DNA of 64,000 bases from Nitrospira sp. CR1.3 (GCA_014055525.1 WIAH01000007.1:62001-126000), one strand, 5' to 3'. Numbered from the stretch's first letter, positions 54,551 to 63,388 are shown. The notes: generated from the letters alone by a model not told the origin. Made by a program: numbers and translations.

Positions 54551-55867
54551 ATGAATCCTCACGCACAAGCACTCGCAGATTTTCGTTCGCAGGTGACCAA
54601 ACTGTTGCAGGAACGCGATCAGGAATGGGAGGCCTCCCGCCGGCTGGTCGGAGCGGGTCAACTGCCGGCAACCCTGAAACATCTGGTGGAGGAGGTCCAG
54701 CGCGCGGATCTTTCCTCACCGGTCCGAGATTCGATCGTTTCCGCCTTGAACTTCGGGCAAGTGGAACGAATCCAAAATCTCCCAGGCCCTCGGCTTAAAG
54801 AACTCACCGGACTTCCGCCCACCAAAGCGCTGCGGGCACTCTGCGTCTGGTTCGACCTCGTGAGGGGGCCTCAGTCCACTTGGGGGGCTACGCCGCTCGC
54901 CCAGTCTGCGCTGGATGCAGCGACTCGCGATCAAGCCAATCCCTTTGACGTCCTGCTGACTGCGGACGCGCCCTCCTTGCTGGATTTGGGCGCCGGAGAC
55001 CTGTCGTTTGCAAGCGAGCTCGCCGATCGTTACGCCCCGGCGATACGAGAGCAGGGCAAGACCCTGACCGTCCACTGCCTGGATCGGCTCCATCCACAAT
55101 CAAGGCTCGGCGGCCCGCTGCATCCGGAACGGACAAGGCTGGAGTTGCTCCGATCCCGACCAGATCTCTCGTTTCAATTTTTTGCCGACCAGGACATGTT
55201 TGCGCTCGAACGGCTTGACCGGTCCGGGAAGCTGGCGCCCTGTTATACCGTCGCGACCTGCTGGGCGCCCGCAACCCCGACATTTGCCTATGAACCCACG
55301 CGCCTCAGCGAGGAGATCATTACCGGAGAGCTGCAACGGACAAAAGGGACGTTTCACCAGACGGACTATTCCGGCGAGCCAGCGCTTGAAGTGCATCATG
55401 GCGACCGTTCCTTGCTCTTCCCGCCTTGGAAATTCGATATCCGCGGCCCCCTGGCTCTGCTCGACCTCCTCTCCCGGCGAGGCCAACTCTGCCTGCTCGG
55501 CGCTGTAGACAGCCAGGTATTTTGGGAACTCCTGGCCCAACTCCTCGAGGAGACCCACTATCGGCCCGTCGATCAACCGTTCACGCCGGAGAATATGCCG
55601 ACGATCTTCGCCCAGGTGTTCCGACAACTTTCGCAGCTGGCTGTGGGTGACTCGATCAACCTGTCGGATTGCGCGGCGTTGCGCCGGAAAATTCCCCGCG
55701 TATTGGCCACTCATCCTCCTTACGGCCCCCACCATGCGTTCCGATCCATTCACATTCGCCGTGGCGCGATCTTCCCGGAGGTGCCCGCAAGCAGCACCGC
55801 CAGAAAATTCCGCGACATGGTTGAAGAAACGCCTCCCTGGATGCTGACGCTCATTCCCGAGCATTGA
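54551..55867 (+). CDS. Methyltransferase-like protein of unknown function
   Basis: A 438-residue soluble protein. A helical N-terminal part (about 1-110) precedes a Rossmann-like segment that starts PSLLDLGAGDLSFASELADRY (about 138-158), which matches the SAM-binding glycine loop of class I methyltransferases. LTVHCLDRLHPQS is the second strand. Later motifs for substrate binding are not recognisable. A Pro/Arg-rich C-terminus follows. ATG 54551 is preferred because the in-frame sequence upstream looks non-coding; an ATG at 54485 would add 22 residues. Identification beyond the fold is not possible by eye. Confidence 0.65.
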   Translation: MNPHAQALADFRSQVTKLLQERDQEWEASRRLVGAGQLPATLKHLVEEVQRADLSSPVRDSIVSALNFGQVERIQNLPGPRLKELTGLPPTKALRALCVWFDLVRGPQSTWGATPLAQSALDAATRDQANPFDVLLTADAPSLLDLGAGDLSFASELADRYAPAIREQGKTLTVHCLDRLHPQSRLGGPLHPERTRLELLRSRPDLSFQFFADQDMFALERLDRSGKLAPCYTVATCWAPATPTFAYEPTRLSEEIITGELQRTKGTFHQTDYSGEPALEVHHGDRSLLFPPWKFDIRGPLALLDLLSRRGQLCLLGAVDSQVFWELLAQLLEETHYRPVDQPFTPENMPTIFAQVFRQLSQLAVGDSINLSDCAALRRKIPRVLATHPPYGPHHAFRSIHIRRGAIFPEVPASSTARKFRDMVEETPPWMLTLIPEH

Positions 55868-56045
55868 TCCCGGCGACGTTCCGTCCGTTGCCCTCGGACC
55901 TTCCGACCGGCCACTTTCATCAAGACTCGCCGACTCCTGATGCGCAATTCCCTCGATAAATTGACCGTCTATAGACCCTTTGTTAGACTTCACCGGTGTC
56001 ACGACGCTACCCATTTTTCAGCTCGCACGGCCGGTACCCCTCGAC

Positions 56046-56987
56046 ATGAATTCAACTCAGACCATCCGGGCAATCCAGGGCAATATTGGCCGAGTCATCA
56101 AGGGGAAGGCCCTTACGATCGAGATGGCGGTGGTCTGTCTCCTCGCCCGCGGTCACCTGCTCCTCGAGGACGTGCCCGGTGTCGGGAAAACCACCCTGGC
56201 CCATAGTCTGGCCCGATCCCTGGCCTGTTCGTTCAAACGAATCCAATTCACCAGCGACCTTCTCCCTTCAGACATTGTCGGCGTTTCGATCTTCAATCGT
56301 CAGAAACAGGGATTCGAATTCATGCCCGGCCCGATCTTCGCCAATATTGTTCTGGCTGACGAAATCAATCGAACAACCCCCAAGACCCAGAGCAGTCTGT
56401 TGGAGGCGATGAGCGAAGCGCAGGTTTCGGTGGATAATCAGACCCATCCGCTCCAGCAACCGTTCATGGTGATCGCTACTCAGAATCCGGCCGAATATCA
56501 TGGGACGTTTCCGCTTCCGGAGTCACAACTTGACCGGTTTCTGATGCGCCTTCGCCTCGGCTACCCCTCGCCGGAGGAGGAACGAAAAGTCCTTGAGCGC
56601 CCTCAGGCTCTGCATCCGGCCGAGGCGCTCGATGCTGTCCTGTCGGTCGAGGAAGTCCTGGCCTTGCAGCGTCGTGTTGATGAGATCCATATGGACGAAA
56701 GCTTGACGGATTATCTCCTGGCCATCGTCCAGGCCACGCGTCAGAGCGAACTCCTGTCCCTCGGCGTCAGCACCAGGGGAGCCCTCGCATTGAGCAAGAC
56801 GGCCAAGGCCCTGGCATGCGCGCGCGGGAGGGACTATTGCCTTCCGGATGACATCAAGGAATTATCGCCGATCGTCTTATCCCACCGTGTGATGTTGAAT
56901 CGCGCTCACGGGATGCGCGCCCATAGCTTCGAACAGGCCGAGCGCATCATCCTCGATATCGTCGACATGGTTCCCGTCCCTGTGTAG
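56046..56987 (+). CDS. MoxR-type AAA+ ATPase
   Basis: A 313-residue AAA+ chaperone of the MoxR family, expected to remodel or insert cofactors into partner proteins. Motifs are Walker A EDVPGVGKTT, Walker B FANIVLADEINRTTPKTQSSLLEAMSE (sensor 1 follows in MVIATQNPAEYHGTFPLPESQLDRF) and sensor 2 in LGVSTRGALAL. The start MNSTQTIRAIQGNIGRVIKG is normal; a TTG 66 bases upstream adds an unlikely leader. The stop at 56985 sits at the edge of an inverted-repeat element that separates it from the DUF58 gene, its usual operon partner. Confidence 0.94.
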   Translation: MNSTQTIRAIQGNIGRVIKGKALTIEMAVVCLLARGHLLLEDVPGVGKTTLAHSLARSLACSFKRIQFTSDLLPSDIVGVSIFNRQKQGFEFMPGPIFANIVLADEINRTTPKTQSSLLEAMSEAQVSVDNQTHPLQQPFMVIATQNPAEYHGTFPLPESQLDRFLMRLRLGYPSPEEERKVLERPQALHPAEALDAVLSVEEVLALQRRVDEIHMDESLTDYLLAIVQATRQSELLSLGVSTRGALALSKTAKALACARGRDYCLPDDIKELSPIVLSHRVMLNRAHGMRAHSFEQAERIILDIVDMVPVPV

Positions 56988-57112
56988 CAGGATGTTGAAA
57001 AATCCCGCCAGCCTCGTTCTCGCATCGCTCAGTGGCTCAACGTACGGCTCAATGTACGCTTCGCCACTTCGCTCGCTGCGGCCTTGCCGGACGGGCTTTT
57101 TGAACATCCTGC
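56987..57112. repeat. 126-bp inverted-repeat element (MITE-like) between moxR and the DUF58 gene
   Basis: The ends are inverted repeats: GCAGGATGTT is perfect over ten bases, and 20 of the outer 23 match. Inside, AGTGGC/GCCACT (57031-57036, 57063-57068) and CGTAC/GTACG (57041-57045, 57054-57058) nest, so nearly the whole element could fold as one hairpin. It encodes nothing convincing. It begins at the last base of the moxR stop codon. The architecture is that of a small non-autonomous mobile or REP-like element. Confidence 0.8.
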
Positions 57113-57184
57113 GAACGCCCTCCGTGCCATTACTGCCCTCGCGCTCATGCGCATTTTCAGTTCGAACTCATACATAGGCCCAGC

Positions 57185-58321
57185 GTGACACAGGTCCTGC
57201 GAAATTTCTGGCACTCCTCGCTCAGCGGTCTACGAACGTTCTCGACCCGCCGTTCGATTCGACTGACTTCGGAGGGAACACGCTTCCTGCTCTTCACACT
57301 GGCCATCGGCATCGCAGCCATTAACACGGGCAACAATCTTTTCTATCTCTTGTTGGCCCTGATGTTGAGCCTGATTGTCATTTCGGGATTGCTGTCCGAG
57401 CATTGTCTCCGACATCTCGTGTTTCACCGGCATGTTCCGGATCTGATCATGGCCAACGATCCCGCCACCGTTTCGCTTTCGGTGACGAACCGGAATGCGC
57501 GTCTGCCCAGTTTCTCCTTGCGATTGCTCGATGTCGTCGGCGGACTGGACGTGGACCGCAGGCTGTTCATTCGGCAGTTGCCGGCACAACGCTCGGTGCT
57601 CCTGTCGTATCCTCTGTTGGCGACCACACGCGGGCGCCTCCGCCTGGAGCAGATCCGAGCCGAGACGCTATTTCCCTTCGGCCTGTTTCTGAAACGCGCG
57701 CTCTATCCGGTCGAAACCGACGTCCTTGTGGGACCGCCAGTCAAACCGCTGTCACTGCGCTTCATCGACGAGTTGGTCAGCCAGGGTCAAGACCGGTCGC
57801 TTCCGCATCGAGGCCATGGGACGCAGCTCTATAACCTGCGCCTGTACCAACCGGGTGACGACTCGAGAACCATTCACTGGATGACGACGGCGCGCACCGC
57901 GCAACTCGTCGTGCGCGAAACGGAGGCGGAGGACCAGCGGCGCATCACGGTGATCCTCTCGTGCGTGGCCCCCGGTCACCTGGATGGACTGTTCGAGCGA
58001 AGTGTGACGCTCGTGGCATCGCTCCTCTGGCACCTGGCGGAGCGAAATTATCCCCTTCGCTTGCTGGTAGGTGGGGAAGATTCGGGTTCGGGGGTCGGCT
58101 CCGAACACCTCCTGGCCATGATGCGCCTGCTTGCCCTCTGTGAACGCCGGGGATTAGCGCAAGATCTTCGTGAAGAGGGCGCGACCATCCTTCATCACGT
58201 TGATCGAGGCTATACGCTTGCCGTGGTGCCATGGACTGATCCGGAGACCGGCATAGGGGCGATCACGGCTGATCGCGTCGTGCAGGGAACGCAGCTTGAG
58301 GATCTTACCCATGCCTTTTGA
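57185..58321 (+). CDS. DUF58 domain membrane protein
   Basis: A 378-residue protein with two N-terminal membrane helices (about 31-50 and 55-72) and a cytosolic or periplasmic DUF58 domain. The family core VSQGQDRSLPHRGHGTQLYNLRLYQPGDDSRTIHWMTTART is at about 195-240 (cited as position only), with the conserved Asp-Arg-His-Trp cluster in DDSRTIHW. DUF58 proteins accompany MoxR ATPases and transglutaminases in a widespread envelope-related operon. The start is GTG at 57185, 72 bases after the inverted-repeat element. Its end overlaps the next gene by 11 bases. Confidence 0.9.
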   Translation: MTQVLRNFWHSSLSGLRTFSTRRSIRLTSEGTRFLLFTLAIGIAAINTGNNLFYLLLALMLSLIVISGLLSEHCLRHLVFHRHVPDLIMANDPATVSLSVTNRNARLPSFSLRLLDVVGGLDVDRRLFIRQLPAQRSVLLSYPLLATTRGRLRLEQIRAETLFPFGLFLKRALYPVETDVLVGPPVKPLSLRFIDELVSQGQDRSLPHRGHGTQLYNLRLYQPGDDSRTIHWMTTARTAQLVVRETEAEDQRRITVILSCVAPGHLDGLFERSVTLVASLLWHLAERNYPLRLLVGGEDSGSGVGSEHLLAMMRLLALCERRGLAQDLREEGATILHHVDRGYTLAVVPWTDPETGIGAITADRVVQGTQLEDLTHAF

Positions 58322-60509
58322 GCAAGCCTTCAAACTGAGTTCGCTGTTGCTGGCAACCACGGCCTTCTCGGGACTGGTGCTGGCCCATAGCATCCCAGCA
58401 TGGCTCGCTACGATCACGGGAGTGATTCTGACCATCACCCTGCTCCAGACCTGGGGATTTACCTTTCCATGGTCGATATCCCGACAGAGCGCGGTCTCAT
58501 CCAACTTACGGAACCTCCTGTTGATCGCGGCGTTTGCGCTCTTTCTCATCGACCTGGCCGTGATTTCGCGCGAGTTGCTCCCAGCCGGCATCCATTTTCT
58601 CGTGGTCCTACTCGCGATTAAATTGACCGCCTTGCATCAACGGCGGGACTTTCGCCATCTGTACGCGCTCAGCCTTATGGCAATCCTCGCTGCAGCGGCG
58701 TTGACGACCGAAGCGTGGTACATTCCGATCTTCCTCCTCTATCTTCTCGCCGCGGTCTGGACGTTGCTCCTCTATCATCTGACGAGTGACGACGCGCCGC
58801 AGCTCGGCGAGACTCCTTCTCACAACAGACGGGACCAGAGCGGGCATTCCGTCGGTATCACCAATCGCTTTTTCTGGCTGACGAACGGGATGGCCGTCGT
58901 CACGTTCGGACTGACGCTCGCCATCTTCTTTCTGCTGCCGCGCATCGGAGCAGGGATGCTGCAAAAGTCACGCGGCGAAGGTCTGAGAACCACGGGGTTC
59001 TCCGAGCGTGTCGATCTCGGCATGATCGGGTCCGTCAAACAGGATCCGCAAGTGGTCATGCGAGTCGAACTGCCTGAACGCTCCGCTGAAGGCACGGAGA
59101 GGCTGTATCTGCGCGGCGTCGCCTACGATCGATATAACGGCAGATCATGGAGCGCCAGCAGTGCGCGCCGCCGCAATCTCGGATCCTTTGGCGACGGCGC
59201 CTTCCTGGTGCGCGCGGGCGGTGGCCGGGTTCCGCAAGGACCCTCTGCAGCGATTCAACAGGATATTCTTTTGGAAGCCTTGGACACCTCGGTGCTGTTC
59301 GCCGCTCCGTTTGCGGAATACCTGAGCGGGGATTTTCCCGGAGTGCAAGCCGACGGGATGGCGGCTCTCTACCTCACTTTTCCAACTGCTTCCCGCGTTA
59401 GATATTCCGTCACGTCCCGGCTCTACGAGATTACCGCGGGGGAGAGAAGCGCCTCAACGCTGGACTATTCCCACTCAGTCCTCGAACGCTATCTGGCGCT
59501 TCCGGAACTCTCGGACAAGGTCGCTGCATTGTCTCAGCATGTCGTTCGAGACTCCGCCACGCCCTTCGCTCGAATCACGGCGATCCATCAACACCTCCTT
59601 CGCAACTATCAATATAGTCTCGACGTTGAAACCACGACCTCCCTGCACCCTCTCGAAGATTTCCTGCTCGACCGTAAGACCGGCTACTGCGAGCACTACG
59701 CGACTGCGATGGTCGTGATGCTGCGAGCTGTCGGTATCCCGGCTCGTCTGGTCACAGGATTCCTGGCCACGGAATGGAATGAGTTCGGCGGCTATTTCAC
59801 CGTCCGGCAACGGGATGCGCATGCCTGGGTGGAGGTGTACTTTCCGCAATCGGGCTGGATTACCTTCGATCCGACGCCGGCAACGGGGCTATTGCCGTCT
59901 CGTTCAAGCTGGGACGTCTTGTTCCGCGCCGGGGAGTCGTTACGACTCTATTGGGACCGGTTCTTCATTCGCTACAGTACGCGGGATCAATTGGCGGTCA
60001 TCTACGGCATCAGAGACGGCGGCGATGCAATCCGCGATCGTTTCAGTCAGTGGGTTTCCGCGGTCCACCGGACGATGACTCAGACCGTTGCCGCGCTGCA
60101 ACAGTCCGCGCATACGGCCACGGCTGGCGTCATGGTCGCTGCGGTGATATCGGCTGGGCTCGGCTTTCTCGCGCTCGCCGTTCTGATGTGGAAACACGTG
60201 TGGCTGAAAGGTTCTCCGTTGCGTCTTGCACAGCGCCAACAGCTGCGAATCACCAGGCTCTACAGGCATATGTTGCAGGCGACGGCGAGAAACGGGCTGG
60301 TAAAATCTCCCGCGGTCACGCCGACCGAATTCGCCCGCCTGGTCGCGAAAAAATGGACGGCGGCCGAAATGGCCGTGGCCGAAGTGACGGAACTGTACTG
60401 TCGAGGACGGTTCAGCGGCACGGCCCTGACCGCCGGGGAACTTGTGCGCGCCGAGCATCAAATCCGCGCGCTGCAGCAACTATCTCGGACCGCACGGCTC
60501 GAAGGATAA
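58311..60509 (+). CDS. TgpA-like membrane transglutaminase (DUF3488-transglutaminase)
   Basis: A 732-residue inner-membrane protein. Five or six N-terminal helices (about 5-220) belong to DUF3488; the periplasmic part has a transglutaminase-like core with the complete triad Cys460 (TGYCEHYATAM), His504 (RDAHAWVEVYF) and Asp520 (TFDPTPA). One more membrane helix (about 605-630) and a C-terminal DUF4129-like tail follow. Homologues such as Pseudomonas TgpA are active and can be essential; the target is unknown. The ATG at 58311 overlaps the DUF58 gene. Confidence 0.93.
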   Translation: MPFEQAFKLSSLLLATTAFSGLVLAHSIPAWLATITGVILTITLLQTWGFTFPWSISRQSAVSSNLRNLLLIAAFALFLIDLAVISRELLPAGIHFLVVLLAIKLTALHQRRDFRHLYALSLMAILAAAALTTEAWYIPIFLLYLLAAVWTLLLYHLTSDDAPQLGETPSHNRRDQSGHSVGITNRFFWLTNGMAVVTFGLTLAIFFLLPRIGAGMLQKSRGEGLRTTGFSERVDLGMIGSVKQDPQVVMRVELPERSAEGTERLYLRGVAYDRYNGRSWSASSARRRNLGSFGDGAFLVRAGGGRVPQGPSAAIQQDILLEALDTSVLFAAPFAEYLSGDFPGVQADGMAALYLTFPTASRVRYSVTSRLYEITAGERSASTLDYSHSVLERYLALPELSDKVAALSQHVVRDSATPFARITAIHQHLLRNYQYSLDVETTTSLHPLEDFLLDRKTGYCEHYATAMVVMLRAVGIPARLVTGFLATEWNEFGGYFTVRQRDAHAWVEVYFPQSGWITFDPTPATGLLPSRSSWDVLFRAGESLRLYWDRFFIRYSTRDQLAVIYGIRDGGDAIRDRFSQWVSAVHRTMTQTVAALQQSAHTATAGVMVAAVISAGLGFLALAVLMWKHVWLKGSPLRLAQRQQLRITRLYRHMLQATARNGLVKSPAVTPTEFARLVAKKWTAAEMAVAEVTELYCRGRFSGTALTAGELVRAEHQIRALQQLSRTARLEG

Positions 60510-60525
60510 TCGGGGGCGAGGAAAT

Positions 60526-60600
60526 TGGAGCGGGAAAAGGGATTTGAACCCTCGACCCTCGCCTTGGCAAGGCGATGCTCTACCACTGAGCTATTCCCGC
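60526..60600 (-). tRNA. tRNA-Gly (GCC)
   Basis: A 75-nt cloverleaf with CCA encoded (60526-60528 on the plus strand as TGG). Acceptor GCGGGAA/TTCCCGC, D arm GCTC-AGTGGTA-GAGC, anticodon arm TCGCC-TTGCCAA-GGCGA with anticodon GCC, and T arm GAGGG-TTCAAAT-CCCTT all pair (one G-U). It has a strong promoter just upstream and is convergent with the transglutaminase gene. Confidence 0.97.
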
Positions 60601-60625
60601 TCAAGAATGATGCGGTGATGAGTGA

Positions 60626-60654
60626 ATTCTACTGAGCATGCAATGGGCTGTCAA
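60626..60654 (-). promoter_or_regulatory. Sigma-70 promoter of tRNA-Gly
   Basis: On the minus strand, TTGACA (60654-60649, 6/6) and TAGAAT (60631-60626, 5/6) are exactly 17 bases apart. Transcription should start about 19 bases before the tRNA. Confidence 0.85.
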
Positions 60655-60858
60655 GCAAGCCATCTCTCTCGTCTGAACCGCGCCGGCCGCTCCAGCAGCA
60701 CCTCCGCAATACCAGTAGATACTGTCTTTCATCCTGTTTTCACCGGTCTTTCGGCTCAGACGCTTCTGCTTCTTCTGCGCACTTGACGCCCTGTAGGGGG
60801 TCCAGTAGAGTTGTTTCAACAAGAGCGGCGCCGGTTCGATCCGTGAGGGACCTCGAGC

Positions 60859-61188
60859 GTGACCTTCCGTCAGGAGCAGTCGATTCCATTTGCCGCACAA
60901 GCCATTCCTTTTGACGAGTTCCTGGCCGCAGGAAAGCTGCCGGAAGGATACCTCCCCACGGAGTATCTCGCCCAACAATTCGTCGAACGGCTCGTCCATT
61001 ACGTCCTCAGTGTCCCGGCAGGGGACTACACCATGGCGCAGCTCAGTCATCTGCTCGAACAACTGGACCCGCGCGCTCAAGTCTTCTTCTTCAAGCGACT
61101 GAAAGAGACCAGTCCTGAAAGTCTCAAGGACTTTGCCCCCCTCTATTACGGTTTCATGAACGAGTTCCATTCATTACTCTTCACGTAA
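60859..61188 (+). CDS. Hypothetical protein (109 aa)
   Basis: A 109-residue soluble, mainly helical protein with aromatic helices (PTEYLAQQFVERLVHYVLSV and FAPLYYGFMNEFHSLLF at the end). No signal peptide or membrane helix and no recognised motif. It starts with GTG at 60859; GAGGG lies eight bases upstream. A second small helical gene follows after 86 bases, but with its own promoter. Function unknown. Confidence 0.6.
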   Translation: MTFRQEQSIPFAAQAIPFDEFLAAGKLPEGYLPTEYLAQQFVERLVHYVLSVPAGDYTMAQLSHLLEQLDPRAQVFFFKRLKETSPESLKDFAPLYYGFMNEFHSLLFT

Positions 61189-61205
61189 GCCCCCGAAAAT
61201 TTTCC

Positions 61206-61233
61206 TTGTTGCGACCACATTCTCATGTATAAT
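61206..61233 (+). promoter_or_regulatory. Sigma-70 promoter of the 61275 gene
   Basis: A perfect TATAAT at 61228-61233 follows TTGTTG (3/6) at 61206-61211 with a 16-base spacer. Start near 61240, about 35 bases before the gene. Confidence 0.55.
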
Positions 61234-61274
61234 TGGATGGTTGCCACATGGCCATGAACCCCTAAAGGAGTGCT

Positions 61275-61646
61275 ATGAATCCGACGTTACAGCGAGCCGT
61301 GACCAGCTTTTACAATCTCGTGTATGAGGCGCAAACCTTCGCCACCACAATGGCCCGAATTGATACGGCCGAACAGGAACATTACGCCGGACGGATTGAA
61401 GGCCTCAATTGGGTGCTTGATCGCTGCCAGGAGTTGGAAGACATGGATGCCAACCTCACGCCTTCCTCCCTTCAGCGGGTTCTTACGGAGGTCAAGTCGG
61501 ACCTCGACCACGAATTGTCTGTCCAGCGTCGCGAAAAGGGACGGCGAGCGGACGGTCGCGAGGAGGCCCTGAATTTTGTCGCCGATTATCTCTCCAGCCT
61601 GATCACGGCCACCGAGATCGAATCAGCCAAAACACCGGCGGTATAG
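61275..61646 (+). CDS. Hypothetical helical protein (123 aa)
   Basis: A 123-residue soluble protein with three or four long helices (LQRAVTSFYNLVYEAQTFAT, EQEHYAGRIEGLNWVLDRCQ, SLQRVLTEVKSDLDHELSV, REEALNFVADYLSSLITA). The central part is strongly charged (RREKGRRADGREE). AAAGGAG precedes the ATG by six bases, and a perfect -10 lies 42 bases upstream, so expression is credible. No family is recognised. Confidence 0.65.
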   Translation: MNPTLQRAVTSFYNLVYEAQTFATTMARIDTAEQEHYAGRIEGLNWVLDRCQELEDMDANLTPSSLQRVLTEVKSDLDHELSVQRREKGRRADGREEALNFVADYLSSLITATEIESAKTPAV

Positions 61647-61710
61647 CCCTCTCACCTTTCCGCTTCGCTCCCAGTCACTGCGAGTCCCTCCTTGGCGGCG
61701 GGAGAAGCTT

Positions 61711-61941
61711 ATGCTGCGCGAATGGATCATCTTCGCACTCTGCCTCGGAGTCGGCGGGCATATCGCGCTTGGAGTCATGCTCCATGCCCCGGACCTCTGG
61801 CCATGGAGCACGGCCGGACTCTACGGCTTGCTCAGCGGACTCATGGTCTATGCGGTTGTCCAGGGCGGGCGGGTGATTTGGAAAATGGTGCGGCGAAATC
61901 CGGAGGCGGCATCCAGCGAGAAATCAGGCCCCTCATGGTAG
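61711..61941 (+). CDS. Small membrane protein (76 aa)
   Basis: A 76-residue protein with two hydrophobic helices (about 4-25 and 34-55, the second LYGLLSGLMVYAVVQGGRVI) and a short charged C-terminal tail. By the positive-inside rule the tail (KMVRRN) should be cytosolic. GGGAGA precedes the ATG. Unrecognised family. Confidence 0.6.
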   Translation: MLREWIIFALCLGVGGHIALGVMLHAPDLWPWSTAGLYGLLSGLMVYAVVQGGRVIWKMVRRNPEAASSEKSGPSW

Positions 61942-62015
61942 AAGAAAGCAACAGGACTGCTGGCAACGGTCCCGCGAGATTGACCGGTCCACTGCCGCCG
62001 CCTTAGAATCGCCCC

Positions 62016-62282
62016 ATGCCTCTCCCCCCACCCCGTCGACCCGGCTCTCCAGGATGGCCTCCTGGTATCGCTCCACGCCCCAACCGACCGACTAGGGATC
62101 GAAAGGCGGAACAGCCCGATCAATTCGAGTCGCTGAACGCGTCCCTTCTCTATTGTCCCCGTTGCCGCGTCGCCACACCAACTCGCGAACGACTGCTCCT
62201 TGTCTTGCCGACCGGCAACCTCTACGAGTACTTCTGCCAGCAGTGCGGAACATCCACCGGGTCAAAAACAGACCAGCGGTAG
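62016..62282 (+). CDS. Small zinc-ribbon protein (88 aa)
   Basis: An 88-residue protein with a Pro/Arg-rich disordered N-terminal half (about 1-40) and a C-terminal zinc ribbon: CPRC at about 47-50 and CQQC at about 74-77, separated by a beta-hairpin (RLLLVLPTGNLYEYF). Such ribbons usually bind RNA, DNA or protein. There is no clear ribosome-binding site, but the Cys pattern argues that the frame is real. Unrelated in sequence to the ribbon at 17134. Confidence 0.6.
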   Translation: MPLPPPRRPGSPGWPPGIAPRPNRPTRDRKAEQPDQFESLNASLLYCPRCRVATPTRERLLLVLPTGNLYEYFCQQCGTSTGSKTDQR

Positions 62283-62353
62283 CGCGGTCGCTACGGAGTC
62301 ACTGTCACAAGATTGATCATCTTAACCGAAAGGATGGGACCGAACCGGAGGGA

Positions 62354-62644
62354 CTAGGCAAACTCGTCGAGCGGAATGCCCTCTTCGATCAACATGACGG
62401 GGATATCTTCACGAATCGGATAGAGAATCTTTCGATCAGCCCTGATCAGTCCTCCATCGAGCGGGTCGGTTACCGGTTTCTTCCCTTTATTTTTCAGTGT
62501 TCCCCGGCTCACCGCGTCGTTGAGCTTCCCGACTAAGGCATCATCGGCCAAACTCACCTCAAGTTTCGTTTCCGGACAACAGAGAATGGCCAAGAGGTCC
62601 TTGTCGATGTGCACCGGACGTCTGCCGCCCATAGGCTCCGCCAT
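62354..62644 (-). CDS. Trm112-like protein
   Basis: A 96-residue protein of the Trm112p-like family. HIDKDLLAILCCPETKLEVSL is the opening strand-helix, and the end RKILYPIREDIPVMLIEEG is the conserved closing motif. In eukaryotes and archaea Trm112 activates several methyltransferases; bacterial members are small and mostly uncharacterised. Only one Cys pair (CC) remains, so zinc binding is doubtful. AGGAG six bases before the ATG at 62644 fixes the start. Confidence 0.85.
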   Translation of the reverse strand: MAEPMGGRRPVHIDKDLLAILCCPETKLEVSLADDALVGKLNDAVSRGTLKNKGKKPVTDPLDGGLIRADRKILYPIREDIPVMLIEEGIPLDEFA

Positions 62645-62773
62645 CAATGACTCCTACGACGTTGGAACGGACGGGGACCAGGATAGATCACCTGTCCGCT
62701 TCAGATCAAGTGACAATGCCGCTCCATTCGCCCGACTGTTTCTGCTACACTACAAAATAACCGAGGAGCCCTC

Positions 62774-63388
62774 GTGAAGCTGTGGTGGCGTTATTCCCTT
62801 GCCGGATTATTCGTTCTGGTTCCGGGTTGGGCTACGTTCTTGGTTCTTGCTGCCCTCATCTCCACGGTTAACCAGATGATCGGAGAGTTTGCCGAGAATT
62901 TCGGCCTCTCCGACACGCCCGGACTGGGACTGCTGCTCTTCGTCATCCTCGTTCTGCTCGCAGGCATCACGGCAACCCATGTGCTGGGCCGGCAGATGCT
63001 GACCGCGACGGAGCGCTGGATTGAGGGCATTCCCTTCATCCGGAGCGTCTACCTGACGCTCAAGGGTATGACGGATCTCTTTCAGTTCCGTTCCCGATTC
63101 GGCCGCAGTACCGTGGTCGCCTTTCCCTTTCCCCGTGAGGGGCTCTGGGCGCTCGGCTTCGTGATGGGTGTTGCCCCTGAGACCGTCCAGGCGGACCCGT
63201 CCGGCAACCTCATGATGGTGTTTGTCCCGACCGCGATCCATCCCTTTACGGGGTACCTGGCATTCATTCCGGAGCGAAACCTCCGGCAGCTCAATCTTCT
63301 GCCGGAAGACGCGATGAAGATGGAATTTTCGGCCGGCTTTTACAAACCTGCCCCAGGCTGGCTGAGCGCTCCGAAGGCTTCGACGTAA
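62774..63388 (+). CDS. DUF502 inner-membrane protein
   Basis: A 204-residue membrane protein of the DUF502 family, recognised by SLAGLFVLVPGWATFLVL at the start, a second helix around 58-78 (GLLLFVILVLLAGITATHVLG), IEGIPFIRSVYLTLKGMTD, and the final FVPTAIHPFTGYLAFIPERN. In other organisms the family is linked only loosely to trafficking or membrane organisation. The start is GTG at 62774, six bases after GAGGAG. Five bases separate it from the following acetyltransferase gene. Confidence 0.88.
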   Translation: MKLWWRYSLAGLFVLVPGWATFLVLAALISTVNQMIGEFAENFGLSDTPGLGLLLFVILVLLAGITATHVLGRQMLTATERWIEGIPFIRSVYLTLKGMTDLFQFRSRFGRSTVVAFPFPREGLWALGFVMGVAPETVQADPSGNLMMVFVPTAIHPFTGYLAFIPERNLRQLNLLPEDAMKMEFSAGFYKPAPGWLSAPKAST

